This document shows, in pieces, positions 1 to 9,367 of a stretch of DNA of 64,000 bases. Positions within the stretch are counted from its first letter, which is position 1; each line of letters opens with the position of its first letter. Under the pieces are notes generated by a model, which was not told the DNA's origin, made no database searches, and saw only the letters and a list, made by a program, of their open reading frames with translations. A program made the translations under genes and the position numbers. This DNA comes from Nibribacter ruber (lineage in GTDB: Bacteria; Bacteroidota; Bacteroidia; Cytophagales; Hymenobacteraceae), in contig NZ_CP047897.1 of the NCBI RefSeq assembly GCF_009913235.1, positions 2,541,001 through 2,605,000 of the forward strand. The letters run 5' to 3'.

Positions 1-869
<869 letters not shown>

Positions 870-871
870 GA

Positions 872-1429
872 TTATAGTTTAGTAATGTATGGATTTTCTT
901 TAAACTTATTTTTCAACTTCTGCACCTTGGCGCGGACTGTGTTATCAATCTGCTCGTCACCAATGCGCAATACGTACCCACCTACTACGGCAGGGTTCAC
1001 CACTTCTTTCAAATCTACTGTCTTGCCAGAGCGCTCTCTTACCATGTTCTGGAAAGTGGCGCGCAGCTCATCAGTCAATGGCACGGCAGTGGTCACCGTA
1101 GCTTTTTGAATGCCTTTGATTTCATTGTACTGGGTCACAAACTCTGTGGCCACAGTCTCTAAGATAGTCTCCCGGTTTTTCTGGGTTAAGATCTTGAAGA
1201 AGGCAAGGGTCAACTCGGTTACTTTACCTGAGAAAATAGAGGTAAGGATGGCAAGTTTCTTATCGTGTTTTACTATTGGGTTTTGCAACACCAGGTGCAA
1301 GTCGCGGGTTTCAGTGACGGCTTTTGTAAATAAAAGCATGTCTGCGTACACCTGCTCAAGCTGGCCTCTTTCATTGGCTAGCTCCAACAGTGACTTGGCG
1401 TATCTGGAGGCAACTCTAACGTCTGACAT
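872..1429 (-). CDS. atpH: ATP synthase F1 subunit delta
   Basis: Delta (OSCP-type) subunit, 185 residues, linking the top of F1 to the peripheral stalk formed by subunit b. The N-terminal helical domain ([14 protein letters not shown] near residues 7-20) and the C-terminal segment with [13 protein letters not shown] around residues 149-161 are the usual family signatures, and the length is normal. It lies between atpF (68 bp upstream) and atpA (2 bp downstream), the standard order b-delta-alpha. The ATG at 1429 gives the expected N-terminus. Confidence 0.96.
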   Translation of the reverse strand: MSDVRVASRYAKSLLELANERGQLEQVYADMLLFTKAVTETRDLHLVLQNPIVKHDKKLAILTSIFSGKVTELTLAFFKILTQKNRETILETVATEFVTQYNEIKGIQKATVTTAVPLTDELRATFQNMVRERSGKTVDLKEVVNPAVVGGYVLRIGDEQIDNTVRAKVQKLKNKFKENPYITKL

Positions 1430-1497
1430 CTCTCTAGCGTGGTTTAAGGTTCAGGCTTCCTGTTCAATGGGCGGGAAGCGGCTCGCCTTTACCGGTC

Positions 1498-1995
1498 TTA
1501 GCTTAAGTTGGCGTCCTGCAGGTAGCTTTGCACCAGAGCACGTTGCGCCTGCTCGTCTTGTAACTCGCGGTTCAACAGTTTCTCAGCAATGTTGATAGAC
1601 AAGGTAGCCGCCAGGTTTTTCACCTCGGTCAAAGCCGCCTGTTTCTCATGACCAATGGCCTCACGGGCGTTTTCAATCATGCGCTGTCCTTCTTCGTTTG
1701 CCTTGGCACGGGCTCCTTCAACTAATGAGTTAGCCGTTTCAGTAGCTTCTTTCAAGATGCGCTCACGCTCAACACGGGCCTCATTCAAAAGACGCTCGTT
1801 GTCAGCTTTCAAAGACTGCATCTCTAGCTTGGCTTTTTCAGCCATCTGCAAGGCGCTGTCAATAGACTGCTCACGTTCGCGCAGGGCGGCCATGATCGGC
1901 TTCCAGGCAAACTTAGACAACAAGAACAACACAATCAGGAAGGTGATTGCTTGCCAGATAAGTAGCCCTAGATTTGGAGTTACTAATGGATTCAT
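1498..1995 (-). CDS. atpF: ATP synthase Fo subunit b
   Basis: Peripheral stalk subunit b, 165 residues. A single N-terminal membrane segment (about residues 8-27) ends in the typical FAWKPI motif, followed by a long charged helix rich in Ala, Glu, Lys and Arg that forms the dimeric stalk and contacts delta. Length and layout are ordinary for the family. It is flanked by atpE upstream (122 bp gap) and atpH downstream in the ATP synthase operon. Confidence 0.96.
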   Translation of the reverse strand: MNPLVTPNLGLLIWQAITFLIVLFLLSKFAWKPIMAALREREQSIDSALQMAEKAKLEMQSLKADNERLLNEARVERERILKEATETANSLVEGARAKANEEGQRMIENAREAIGHEKQAALTEVKNLAATLSINIAEKLLNRELQDEQAQRALVQSYLQDANLS

Positions 1996-2117
1996 TTCTT
2001 TCTATTTAAAGTCTTGGAGGGCAATAACCTCTAATAACGTATATACTCTACTAACGCTCTTTTATCACTTCACCCGTCAAGACCAATCGTCAGGACGGGT
2101 GAAGGATAGAAATCATC

Positions 2118-2393
<276 letters not shown>

Positions 2394-2411
2394 TTAAAAA
2401 AGAAATTCAGA

Positions 2412-3494
2412 TTAATGATGTGCGTCTACTGTATAAGGAGCATCGCCGTGGCCCATGTCATCATGACCGTCATGCTCTTCTACCGCACCGCCAAAGTACA
2501 TGGCAGACAGCAACGTGAAAATGTACGCTTGCAGTAAAGCCACAAACAACTCCAAAAAGTTCATGAAGGTAGCAAAAGCTACACTCACCGGGCCAATGGC
2601 CACTGATTGGAAGATAAAGATCAAGCTAAACAAAGAGAGGATGATGATGTGACCAGCCGTGATGTTGGCAAAAAGTCGAACCATCAAAGAGAAAGGTTTG
2701 GTAAAGATACCAATCACCTCTACCAATGGCATGATGGGAATACCCCACTTCAACCACCACGGAACGCCCGGAGTGTTGAAGATGTGACCCCAGTATGATT
2801 TGTTACCGCTGAACACCGTGATCAACAAAGTAAACACCGCTAGGATCAACGTAACCGTAATGTTACCCGTCAAGTTGGCACCACCCGGCAACAAGCCCAA
2901 CATGTTGTTGAACCAGATAAAGAAAAACACCGTCAGCAAATATGGCATGTAGCGCTCATATTTAGGACCAATGTTAGTCTTGGCAATCTCATCTCTTACA
3001 AAGATGATGATGGGCTCAAAGAAAGACTGAATGCCTCTTGGCGCTCTGCCTCTGTTCTTTTTGTAAGCACCGGCAATGGACATGAATACCAAGAACAACA
3101 AGAACACACTCAGCAACATAGAAGCCACGTTCTTGGTAATGGAAAGATCAAAAGGGCCTACATGCTTTTCTTCGCCGTTTACCAATTCTGTTCTTGGGTG
3201 ACCGTTGGCGTCTGCATAATAAATATGCCCATGCTCCATCACGTAGCCGTTGTAAGGCTGCAACTCATGGTTGGCATTGTAGAAGTTAGACGAAGAGAAC
3301 ACATCCCAGCCGTTTTCACCGTTTACAATGACCGGCAATGGAAGCACCAGACCGTCAGCGAAGTGCCATGTGTAGTCATCACCAATGTGGTGCATGATCA
3401 TGTCGCCGGGCTTGAATTCCCCACCTTCAGTAGATTCTGCCGCCTGGGCTGAAAAAGTAAGAATAGAAAGCAGAAAAACGAATATCTTCTTCAT
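2412..3494 (-). CDS. atpB: ATP synthase Fo subunit a, with exported N-terminal extension
   Basis: Subunit a, the stator channel that passes protons to the c ring. I start it at the ATG at 3494 (360 residues) because this gives a clean signal peptide, MKKIFVFLLSILTFSAQA; an in-frame upstream ATG at 3533 would bury it. After the signal comes a ~95-residue exported region, characteristic of Bacteroidetes AtpB, then the membrane domain. The essential arginine is Arg273 in LMVRLFANITAGH. The C-terminus is His/Asp rich. It is 43 bp downstream of the small membrane gene at 3538-3921 and 36 bp upstream of atpE. Confidence 0.95.
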   Translation of the reverse strand: MKKIFVFLLSILTFSAQAAESTEGGEFKPGDMIMHHIGDDYTWHFADGLVLPLPVIVNGENGWDVFSSSNFYNANHELQPYNGYVMEHGHIYYADANGHPRTELVNGEEKHVGPFDLSITKNVASMLLSVFLLFLVFMSIAGAYKKNRGRAPRGIQSFFEPIIIFVRDEIAKTNIGPKYERYMPYLLTVFFFIWFNNMLGLLPGGANLTGNITVTLILAVFTLLITVFSGNKSYWGHIFNTPGVPWWLKWGIPIMPLVEVIGIFTKPFSLMVRLFANITAGHIIILSLFSLIFIFQSVAIGPVSVAFATFMNFLELFVALLQAYIFTLLSAMYFGGAVEEHDGHDDMGHGDAPYTVDAHH

Positions 3495-3537
3495 TAAGAG
3501 CGGTTTAAAAGTAACGTGCCTTAGTTGACACATTCCC

Positions 3538-3921
3538 CTAGAATTGCTTTTTTGAATTTTGGCGCAAGTTACTCAACAATGAGTAGATTTCAAATCCGGT
3601 ATAGATAAAATAAAGCACGAAAAAGTTGAACACGAATTGGATTACCCGCTCCTCGTTGAAATATCTATATATAAAAATTGCTATAATCACGAACACCATA
3701 CGGACGCCCATGGACGCGTAATAGTAGGCGTGCAAATGTTCCTGATCGTGCTTTAAGCCCATATGCGCCACATAATGCGCAAAGCCAGTCACAAAGACAA
3801 AGAAGCCCACCATCCACCAGATGAGGGGATGCACGTACTCGTTTCCGGCAAAAGCGATGAAACCGCTGGCCACCATAACCACCAAACCGGTAATCAAAAC
3901 CAGTCCTCTAATAAAATTCAC
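3538..3921 (-). CDS. Uncharacterised four-helix membrane protein in the ATP synthase operon
   Basis: A 127-residue protein with about four predicted membrane helices (near residues 5-27, 33-52, 71-88 and 94-114) and a short His-rich loop between helices 2 and 3 (HYVAHMGLKHDQEHLHAYY). I do not recognise a named family with certainty. Its place between the atpZ/I-like gene (1 bp gap) and atpB is where other bacteria carry AtpI, so a role in assembling the c ring or stator, or supplying metal ions to it, is plausible. That is inference from position only. Confidence 0.85.
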   Translation of the reverse strand: MNFIRGLVLITGLVVMVASGFIAFAGNEYVHPLIWWMVGFFVFVTGFAHYVAHMGLKHDQEHLHAYYYASMGVRMVFVIIAIFIYRYFNEERVIQFVFNFFVLYFIYTGFEIYSLLSNLRQNSKKQF

Positions 3922-3922
3922 G

Positions 3923-4165
3923 CTAATCTTTTTTAGTCAGTGACACGATGACCAGATACATAGAAGCGGCAATAGCCACCAAAAGCAGACCCAACGTCCA
4001 CCATGGAGTAGCGTTCCCAAAATGGGCATCTAACTTGCGTCCGCCCAAGGCTGCCAGCACCATGATGCCAATCATCTGAAATGCCAGCCCAGAATACTTA
4101 AGGTAGGGCTTGGCCGCCTGTGACTCTTGACGCGATTTCTCTGTAGGTTTATTTTCTGGCTCCAT
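3923..4165 (-). CDS. atpZ: AtpZ/AtpI family protein
   Basis: An 80-residue protein with a polar N-terminus and two membrane helices (about residues 27-44 and 54-74). The segment SGLAFQMIGIMVLAALGGRKLD resembles the AtpZ/AtpI family, small first-gene products of many ATP synthase operons thought to assist Fo assembly or carry Mg2+/Ca2+. It is the first gene of the minus-strand ATP synthase operon and is preceded at 4180-4187 by a Bacteroidetes-type -7 element. The symbol is given on family and position; AtpI would be an equally fair label. Confidence 0.8.
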   Translation of the reverse strand: MEPENKPTEKSRQESQAAKPYLKYSGLAFQMIGIMVLAALGGRKLDAHFGNATPWWTLGLLLVAIAASMYLVIVSLTKKD

Positions 4166-4179
4166 AGTGTTTGCTTGGA

Positions 4180-4187
4180 CAAAGGTA
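4180..4187 (-). promoter_or_regulatory. Putative -7 promoter element of the ATP synthase operon
   Basis: On the minus strand this reads TACCTTTG, a match to the Bacteroidetes -7 consensus TAnnTTTG, 15 bp before the first ATG of the operon. I see no clear -33 TTTG at the usual distance, so the call rests on one short motif. Confidence 0.4.
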
Positions 4188-4224
4188 CAAAAGCATCTTA
4201 AATGGTAAGGTCTTGTAAATCTTC

Positions 4225-4262
4225 CGTTTTTGGGCTATTTTCTGGAAATCAGGCCAAAAACG
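4225..4262. repeat. 38-bp intergenic palindrome, copy 1
   Basis: Two 18-nt arms around a TG centre, three mismatched pairs. It lies between the divergent ATP synthase and sprE-like operons, 60 bp from the first ATG of the former. Confidence 0.9.
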
Positions 4263-4479
4263 ACAATGGCATACCTATCTCTGGCGTCTGCGCGTTATCT
4301 ATCTGCAGGGCATTTGCGTACTAGGGTAGCATGAGCGCAAAAAAGCGTAAGTTTGTTTATGAACAAGTGGCCTGGGCTCTTGGCTTCTGCTTACGTTCTT
4401 CTGCCTTTAGAAAGACAGATTGCCGGTAAAATATATCTAACCCTGCACAGTTCTACTGTTGTTCCAATTCTCCTATACG

Positions 4480-7056
4480 TTGAAGCTGACACGTTTCTTT
4501 GTCTATTCCCTTCTGTTTGCCCTGCTGGCTGGTTGCTCCGCTGAGAAGAACGGCCCCGTGAGCCGCGCCTTCCATAACCTGAACGCCCGCTTCAATGGCT
4601 ACTTTCTGGCCCGGGAAAAGATGCTGGAGGTGGAAACCAAACTGGCCGCCGCCACGGTCAATGACTACAACCGCATTCTGGACGTGCTGCCGCCCCTGGA
4701 CACGACCGTGCTCAAGACCCTTCAGCCAGATTTAGACGAGGTCATCAAGCGCGCTTCTTTCCCCATTGCCCGTCACCCCAAGTCCAGGTGGGTAGATGAC
4801 TGCTACGTACTCATTGGCAAAGCCCGTTATTACCAGGGAGAGGAGGCTGAAGCCATCAAGACCTTCCGGTATGTGCAGACCACCAGCAAAGACCGCCACG
4901 CCAAACACGCCGCCCTGGTGTGGCTCATGCGCACCTATCTCAGAGCCAAGGACTATGACAATGCCACCTCGGTGTCAGAATTATTCCGGAAGGAGCGCAT
5001 GAACGAAGACAACGGCCGCGAGTTGTTGCTCACCCGCGCCCAGCTGGCCAGTGAACAGAACAACCTGCCCATCATGATAGAAAACCTGGAGCGCGCCCTG
5101 CCATTTGTTGAAGCGCGCGACGAGGAATCCCGCGTGCGGTTTATTCTGGGTCAGGCGTACCAGGCCACCAACCAGGATGCCAAAGCTTATGAACAATTCG
5201 CGAAGGTGCTCAAGAAGAACCCGCCGTATGAACTGGGTTTCTATTCTAAACTAAGCCAGGCACAGGTCACTGAATTGAAGGACGTAACAGAGCAGGATAA
5301 GGTAGAAAGCTTTCTAAACAACCTAGCCAAGGATGAAAAGAACAAAGAGTACTTGGACAAAATCTATTATGATTTAGCAAAGCTGGAACTACGGCAGCAA
5401 CAGTATCCGGCCGCTTTGGAATACCTGGCCAAATCTACCAAAGCCTCCACCAGAAACCGCACCCAGAAGGCCTACTCTTATTTATTGGCAGGGCAGATTC
5501 ATTATGAGCACTTGCAGGAGTACAAACTGGCCCAGGCCTACTATGACAGCACGCTCCAACTATTACCGCCCACTACGCTGGGATATGACGAGCTAGCCGA
5601 CAGACGCACCGTACTCACTGCCTTTACCCAACAGCTGGAGATTATAAGAACCGAGGACAGTCTGCAGGCCCTGGCGCAGTTACCGGCCGCAGAACGCACC
5701 CAGCGCATTGCCCAGCAGATTGAACAAGAGCAACAAGCCAAGGCAGAGGCGACCACTGCCGCTACTAACAGACCAAGCTTCACTTCCGCGGGCCCTGCCC
5801 CCGCAGGTGGGTCGGGTGGCACCTGGTACTTTGACAACCCGGTAGCCATGGCCAGTGCCAGAAATGACTTCTTACGTGTATGGGGGGAGCGCCCGCTGCA
5901 GGACAACTGGCGCCGGGCCACCGCGCTTTCCATGGCAGGCGGTCAGCTCCCTGATGCCACCGCGGGCGCGGGCGTAGACAGCACCGCCCTGGCAGCCGCC
6001 AATGCCCAGAAGCAGGAAGCGTATGCTCAGGCCATTCCTCTTACGCTAGAACAGAAACAAGCCTCAGACAAAAAGATTGAAGAAGCCTTGTTCACCCTAG
6101 GCAACATCTACCAGCAGCGGTTACGTGAACCGGAACAGGCCGCCAAAACATTCCAGCAACTGTTACAGCGCTTCCCTGCTTCTGCCCACGCCTCTGAGGC
6201 CTATTATAGTTTGTACGTGCTAGCTCAGTCACAGAAACAGGCTACTCAGGCTGCCCAATACGCCCAGGCCTTGAAAGAACGCTTCCCCAACTCCAAATAC
6301 AGCCGCCTCATTGATCAACCCGATTTCCTGACCCAGTTCACCGCAGAAAATGCCGCGGCCCATGCTCTATATGACTCCGCTTACCAGATGTACGACCGTG
6401 AGGAATATGCGCTGGCTTCTGCCGTTTTAGGCGAGATTTCTCAAAAATACCCCGGAAACGACATTCCAGACCAAGTCGCTTTCCTGGCTGCACTCATTAC
6501 CAGCCGCACCCATTCTCCTTCAGACTTCAAGGCTGCGCTGGAAGGCTTCCAAAAACAATTCCAGGACAGTCCTCTCCAGGCCAGAGCTGCAGAGCTGCTG
6601 GCAGTGCAACAACGCCTAGAGAATGAACAGGTGGCCAAACCAGAACTACCTGCCGCCGCACCACCCGTTGCACCAGCGGCCGAGGCTCCCGCTTATAAAG
6701 TTGATTTGGCTGCCCCACACGCGTTTGTGCTTGCCTATCCCAATGACAGTCTGGCAGCGAAGACCATGGTCACTGCCCTGCAGGCCTACGCCACCCGCTA
6801 TCATGCCAAAAAGAACCTGACGGTGCAAGTAGTGGCCCTTACAGACAGCGCCCGCCTTATTGTAGTACAGCCATTCTCAGACTATAAAGCCTCAGACCAA
6901 TTCTCCCGGTTGCAGAAAGCGCGCAACTCACCACTGGTTACCGTAAAAGGCCCGAAATTTGCTACCTTTGTTATCTCCGCAGAAAACCTACTGTTACTGC
7001 AACAGCTCAAGGATTTACCTGCGTACCTAGCCTTCTTTGAAAAAAATTACCAATAG
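4480..7056 (+). CDS. sprE: SprE/PorW-like type IX secretion and gliding lipoprotein
   Basis: Large TPR lipoprotein resembling SprE (PorW), an outer-membrane-associated component needed for type IX secretion and gliding. I start at the TTG at 4480 because it gives the lipoprotein signal LKLTRFFVYSLLFALLAGC with the lipid-bearing cysteine at residue 19; a TTG at 4459 adds seven residues. After the cysteine come SAEKNGPVSRAFHNLNARFNGY, typical of this family, then several TPR-like helical pairs, a low-complexity Ala/Gln/Pro stretch mid-protein, more TPR units and a conserved C-terminal domain. The stop is 1 bp before the penicillin-binding protein gene. The gldKLMN cluster lies 4.5 kb away, in keeping with a shared role. 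Confidence 0.85.
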   Translation: MKLTRFFVYSLLFALLAGCSAEKNGPVSRAFHNLNARFNGYFLAREKMLEVETKLAAATVNDYNRILDVLPPLDTTVLKTLQPDLDEVIKRASFPIARHPKSRWVDDCYVLIGKARYYQGEEAEAIKTFRYVQTTSKDRHAKHAALVWLMRTYLRAKDYDNATSVSELFRKERMNEDNGRELLLTRAQLASEQNNLPIMIENLERALPFVEARDEESRVRFILGQAYQATNQDAKAYEQFAKVLKKNPPYELGFYSKLSQAQVTELKDVTEQDKVESFLNNLAKDEKNKEYLDKIYYDLAKLELRQQQYPAALEYLAKSTKASTRNRTQKAYSYLLAGQIHYEHLQEYKLAQAYYDSTLQLLPPTTLGYDELADRRTVLTAFTQQLEIIRTEDSLQALAQLPAAERTQRIAQQIEQEQQAKAEATTAATNRPSFTSAGPAPAGGSGGTWYFDNPVAMASARNDFLRVWGERPLQDNWRRATALSMAGGQLPDATAGAGVDSTALAAANAQKQEAYAQAIPLTLEQKQASDKKIEEALFTLGNIYQQRLREPEQAAKTFQQLLQRFPASAHASEAYYSLYVLAQSQKQATQAAQYAQALKERFPNSKYSRLIDQPDFLTQFTAENAAAHALYDSAYQMYDREEYALASAVLGEISQKYPGNDIPDQVAFLAALITSRTHSPSDFKAALEGFQKQFQDSPLQARAAELLAVQQRLENEQVAKPELPAAAPPVAPAAEAPAYKVDLAAPHAFVLAYPNDSLAAKTMVTALQAYATRYHAKKNLTVQVVALTDSARLIVVQPFSDYKASDQFSRLQKARNSPLVTVKGPKFATFVISAENLLLLQQLKDLPAYLAFFEKNYQ

Positions 7057-7057
7057 T

Positions 7058-9355
7058 ATGTTCTCGTCGCCTAATAGCACGTACCGGAAAATCATTTCGG
7101 GGCTGTGGCTTTGCTTTGCTGGAGGATTCATCTTCTTCGTCCTGTACGTTTTTGCCGTAAGCATCAACTTCCTCAACCTGTTTGGTGACCTGCCCGACTT
7201 GAAGGCTCTGGAAAATCCCAAGAGTGAACTGGCTTCTGAGGTGTATTCAGAGGACGGAGTCCTGCTGGGGAAATACTTCAGAGAGAATAGAAGCCCGGTC
7301 ACGTATGAGCAGCTGCCTCAGCACTTGGTAGACGCCCTGGTCGCTACCGAAGACATTCGGTTTGAGGAGCATTCAGGTATTGACTTCAAGGGAACCTTGG
7401 CCGTGCCTTACTATCAGTTGACTGGCAAGCAAGACCGTGGTTCCAGTACGCTCACCCAGCAGCTGGCCCGTAACCTCTTCAGGACCCGTAGTGATCTAAA
7501 CGATGGTTTGCTGAGCAGTGTGCCCGGTCTGCGCATGCTTATCATCAAGACCAAGGAGTGGATCATGGCCATTAAACTGGAGCGCTCTTACACCAAGAAA
7601 GAGATTCTGTTAATGTACCTGAACACCGTAGACTTTGGCTCTAATGCCTACGGCGTGAAAGTGGCCGCCAAAACCTTCTTCAACAAAGAGCCAGAGCAAT
7701 TGACCGTAGAAGAGTCCGCCACTTTGGTAGGTGTCTTGAAAGGACCTTCGTTTTACAGCCCGGTGGGCAATCCTGAGCGCTCTGTGAGCAGACGCAATAC
7801 GGTGTTAGACCAGATGCTCAAGTACAATTACATTGATGAGCCCACGTATCAAGCCAGTATCGCCAAGCCTCTGAAGCTTGATTTCAACGTGGAGAACCAG
7901 AACAAAGGCCTGGCCCCGTACTTCCGGACGGAGATGGGCAAGTTCCTGACCAAGTGGGCCAAGGAGAACGGGTATGATCTGTATTCAGATGGTCTGCGTA
8001 TCTACACCACCATCAACTCGCGCATGCAGAAACACGCCGAGGATGCCGTGGAAGACCACATGAAGACCATGCAGAAGATCTTCTTCCAGCAATGGAAAGG
8101 CAAGAACCCCTGGATAGATGAGAATGGCAAAGAGATTAAAAACTTCTTGTCTACTCAGATTAAACGCACCGCCCGTTATCAAAGCCTGAAGGAGCAGTAT
8201 GATGACAATGAAGATTCCATCAAGTACCACTTGAATAAGAAAGTGCCCATGCGCGTCTTCTCCTGGAAAGGCGAGATTGACACACTCATGAGTCCCATGG
8301 ACTCTTTGCGGTACTACAAGCACTTCCTGCATGTTGGTTTCATGGCCATGAACCCATTGAACGGACACGTGAAGGCGTGGGTAGGCGGTGCCAACTACAA
8401 ATACTTCAAATATGACCACGTGCAGCAGGGCGCGCGCCAGCCGGGCTCTACGTTTAAACCGTTTGTGTACACAACGGCCATTGAGGCTGGGTATTCACCT
8501 TGCTATGAAGTGGTAGACGCCCCTGTGACCATCATCAACGAAGATGGCGTTCCCTGGACGCCTAAGAACAGTGATGGCGTCTTTACCGGCCGCAAGTTCA
8601 CGCTACGCCAGGCCCTGGCACTTTCCGTCAACTCCATCACCACGTTCCTGATGAAGAAGCTGGGTCCCGAAGCCGTGGTGAACACTGCCCGCAGATTGGG
8701 TATTACTACTCCGCTGGAAGCGGTTCCTTCTTTGGGCCTGGGCTCTAGTGACGTTACCTTGTTTGACATGGTGGGCGCCTATGGTACGTTTGTCAACAAA
8801 GGCGTCTGGACGCAGCCGCAGTACATTCTGCGCATTGAAGACAAGGCCGGCACCGTGGTGCAGGAGTTTGCCCCTAAGACCGTAGAGGCCTTGAGTGAAG
8901 AAACGGCGTACCTGATGGTGCACATGTTGCAGGGCTCAGCAGATACCCGCGGCGGTACAGCTTATTATGGTCTCCGGTTCAGGAACAACCTTAAGAATGA
9001 GATTGGTGCTAAAACCGGTACCACCTCTAATTACTCAGACGCATGGTTCATGGGCATTACCCCTGATCTGGCGGCGGGTGTATGGGTAGGCGGTGAAGAC
9101 AGAAGCATCCACTTTAGAAGTGCCGCTTATGGTCAGGGAAACAAGCTGGCCATGCCTATTTACGGAGCCTTCATGCAAAAAGTATACGCAGACAAATCAT
9201 TGAACGTGTCTAAGGCTCCTTTCCCTAAACCAGAAACCCCGCTTTCTACAAATATCAATTGTGGTGCCGTGAATGCTGCACCCGTTCTTCCTGATTCCGT
9301 ACAACAAGACCAGGTTTTGACTATACCTAAAGAAGTAGGAGAAGAAGAGATTTAA
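7058..9355 (+). CDS. Penicillin-binding protein 1A-type bifunctional peptidoglycan synthase
   Basis: Class A PBP, 765 residues, polymerising glycan strands and cross-linking peptides outside the cytoplasmic membrane. An N-terminal membrane anchor (about residues 13-36) precedes a GT51 glycosyltransferase domain with the catalytic Glu98 in ATEDIRFEEHSGID and RGSSTLTQQLARNLF at 127-141. The transpeptidase domain has STFK with the active serine at 464, SVN at 523-525 and KTGT at 652-655. All catalytic motifs are intact. I use the ATG at 7058, 1 bp after the sprE-like stop; a TTG at 7037 would overlap that gene. uvrC follows after 12 bp. Confidence 0.95.
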   Translation: MFSSPNSTYRKIISGLWLCFAGGFIFFVLYVFAVSINFLNLFGDLPDLKALENPKSELASEVYSEDGVLLGKYFRENRSPVTYEQLPQHLVDALVATEDIRFEEHSGIDFKGTLAVPYYQLTGKQDRGSSTLTQQLARNLFRTRSDLNDGLLSSVPGLRMLIIKTKEWIMAIKLERSYTKKEILLMYLNTVDFGSNAYGVKVAAKTFFNKEPEQLTVEESATLVGVLKGPSFYSPVGNPERSVSRRNTVLDQMLKYNYIDEPTYQASIAKPLKLDFNVENQNKGLAPYFRTEMGKFLTKWAKENGYDLYSDGLRIYTTINSRMQKHAEDAVEDHMKTMQKIFFQQWKGKNPWIDENGKEIKNFLSTQIKRTARYQSLKEQYDDNEDSIKYHLNKKVPMRVFSWKGEIDTLMSPMDSLRYYKHFLHVGFMAMNPLNGHVKAWVGGANYKYFKYDHVQQGARQPGSTFKPFVYTTAIEAGYSPCYEVVDAPVTIINEDGVPWTPKNSDGVFTGRKFTLRQALALSVNSITTFLMKKLGPEAVVNTARRLGITTPLEAVPSLGLGSSDVTLFDMVGAYGTFVNKGVWTQPQYILRIEDKAGTVVQEFAPKTVEALSEETAYLMVHMLQGSADTRGGTAYYGLRFRNNLKNEIGAKTGTTSNYSDAWFMGITPDLAAGVWVGGEDRSIHFRSAAYGQGNKLAMPIYGAFMQKVYADKSLNVSKAPFPKPETPLSTNINCGAVNAAPVLPDSVQQDQVLTIPKEVGEEEI

Positions 9356-9367
9356 GGGAGAACGCGA

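Larger units (their letters stand above)
4166..4479. other. Divergent intergenic region between the ATP synthase operon and sprE-like gene
   Basis: A 314-bp region feeding two divergent operons. It holds a putative -7 element for the ATP synthase operon (4180-4187), one copy of the 38-bp palindrome (4225-4262), and a TAAGTTTG motif at 4348-4355 that could serve the sprE-like gene. A 63-codon open frame starting at 4353 has no recognisable features and overlaps the sprE-like start in another frame; I treat it as noise. Confidence 0.6.

Noticed and set aside
4353-4544. A 63-codon plus-strand frame before the sprE-like gene
   Set aside because: It overlaps the sprE-like signal peptide in another frame and has no independent support.
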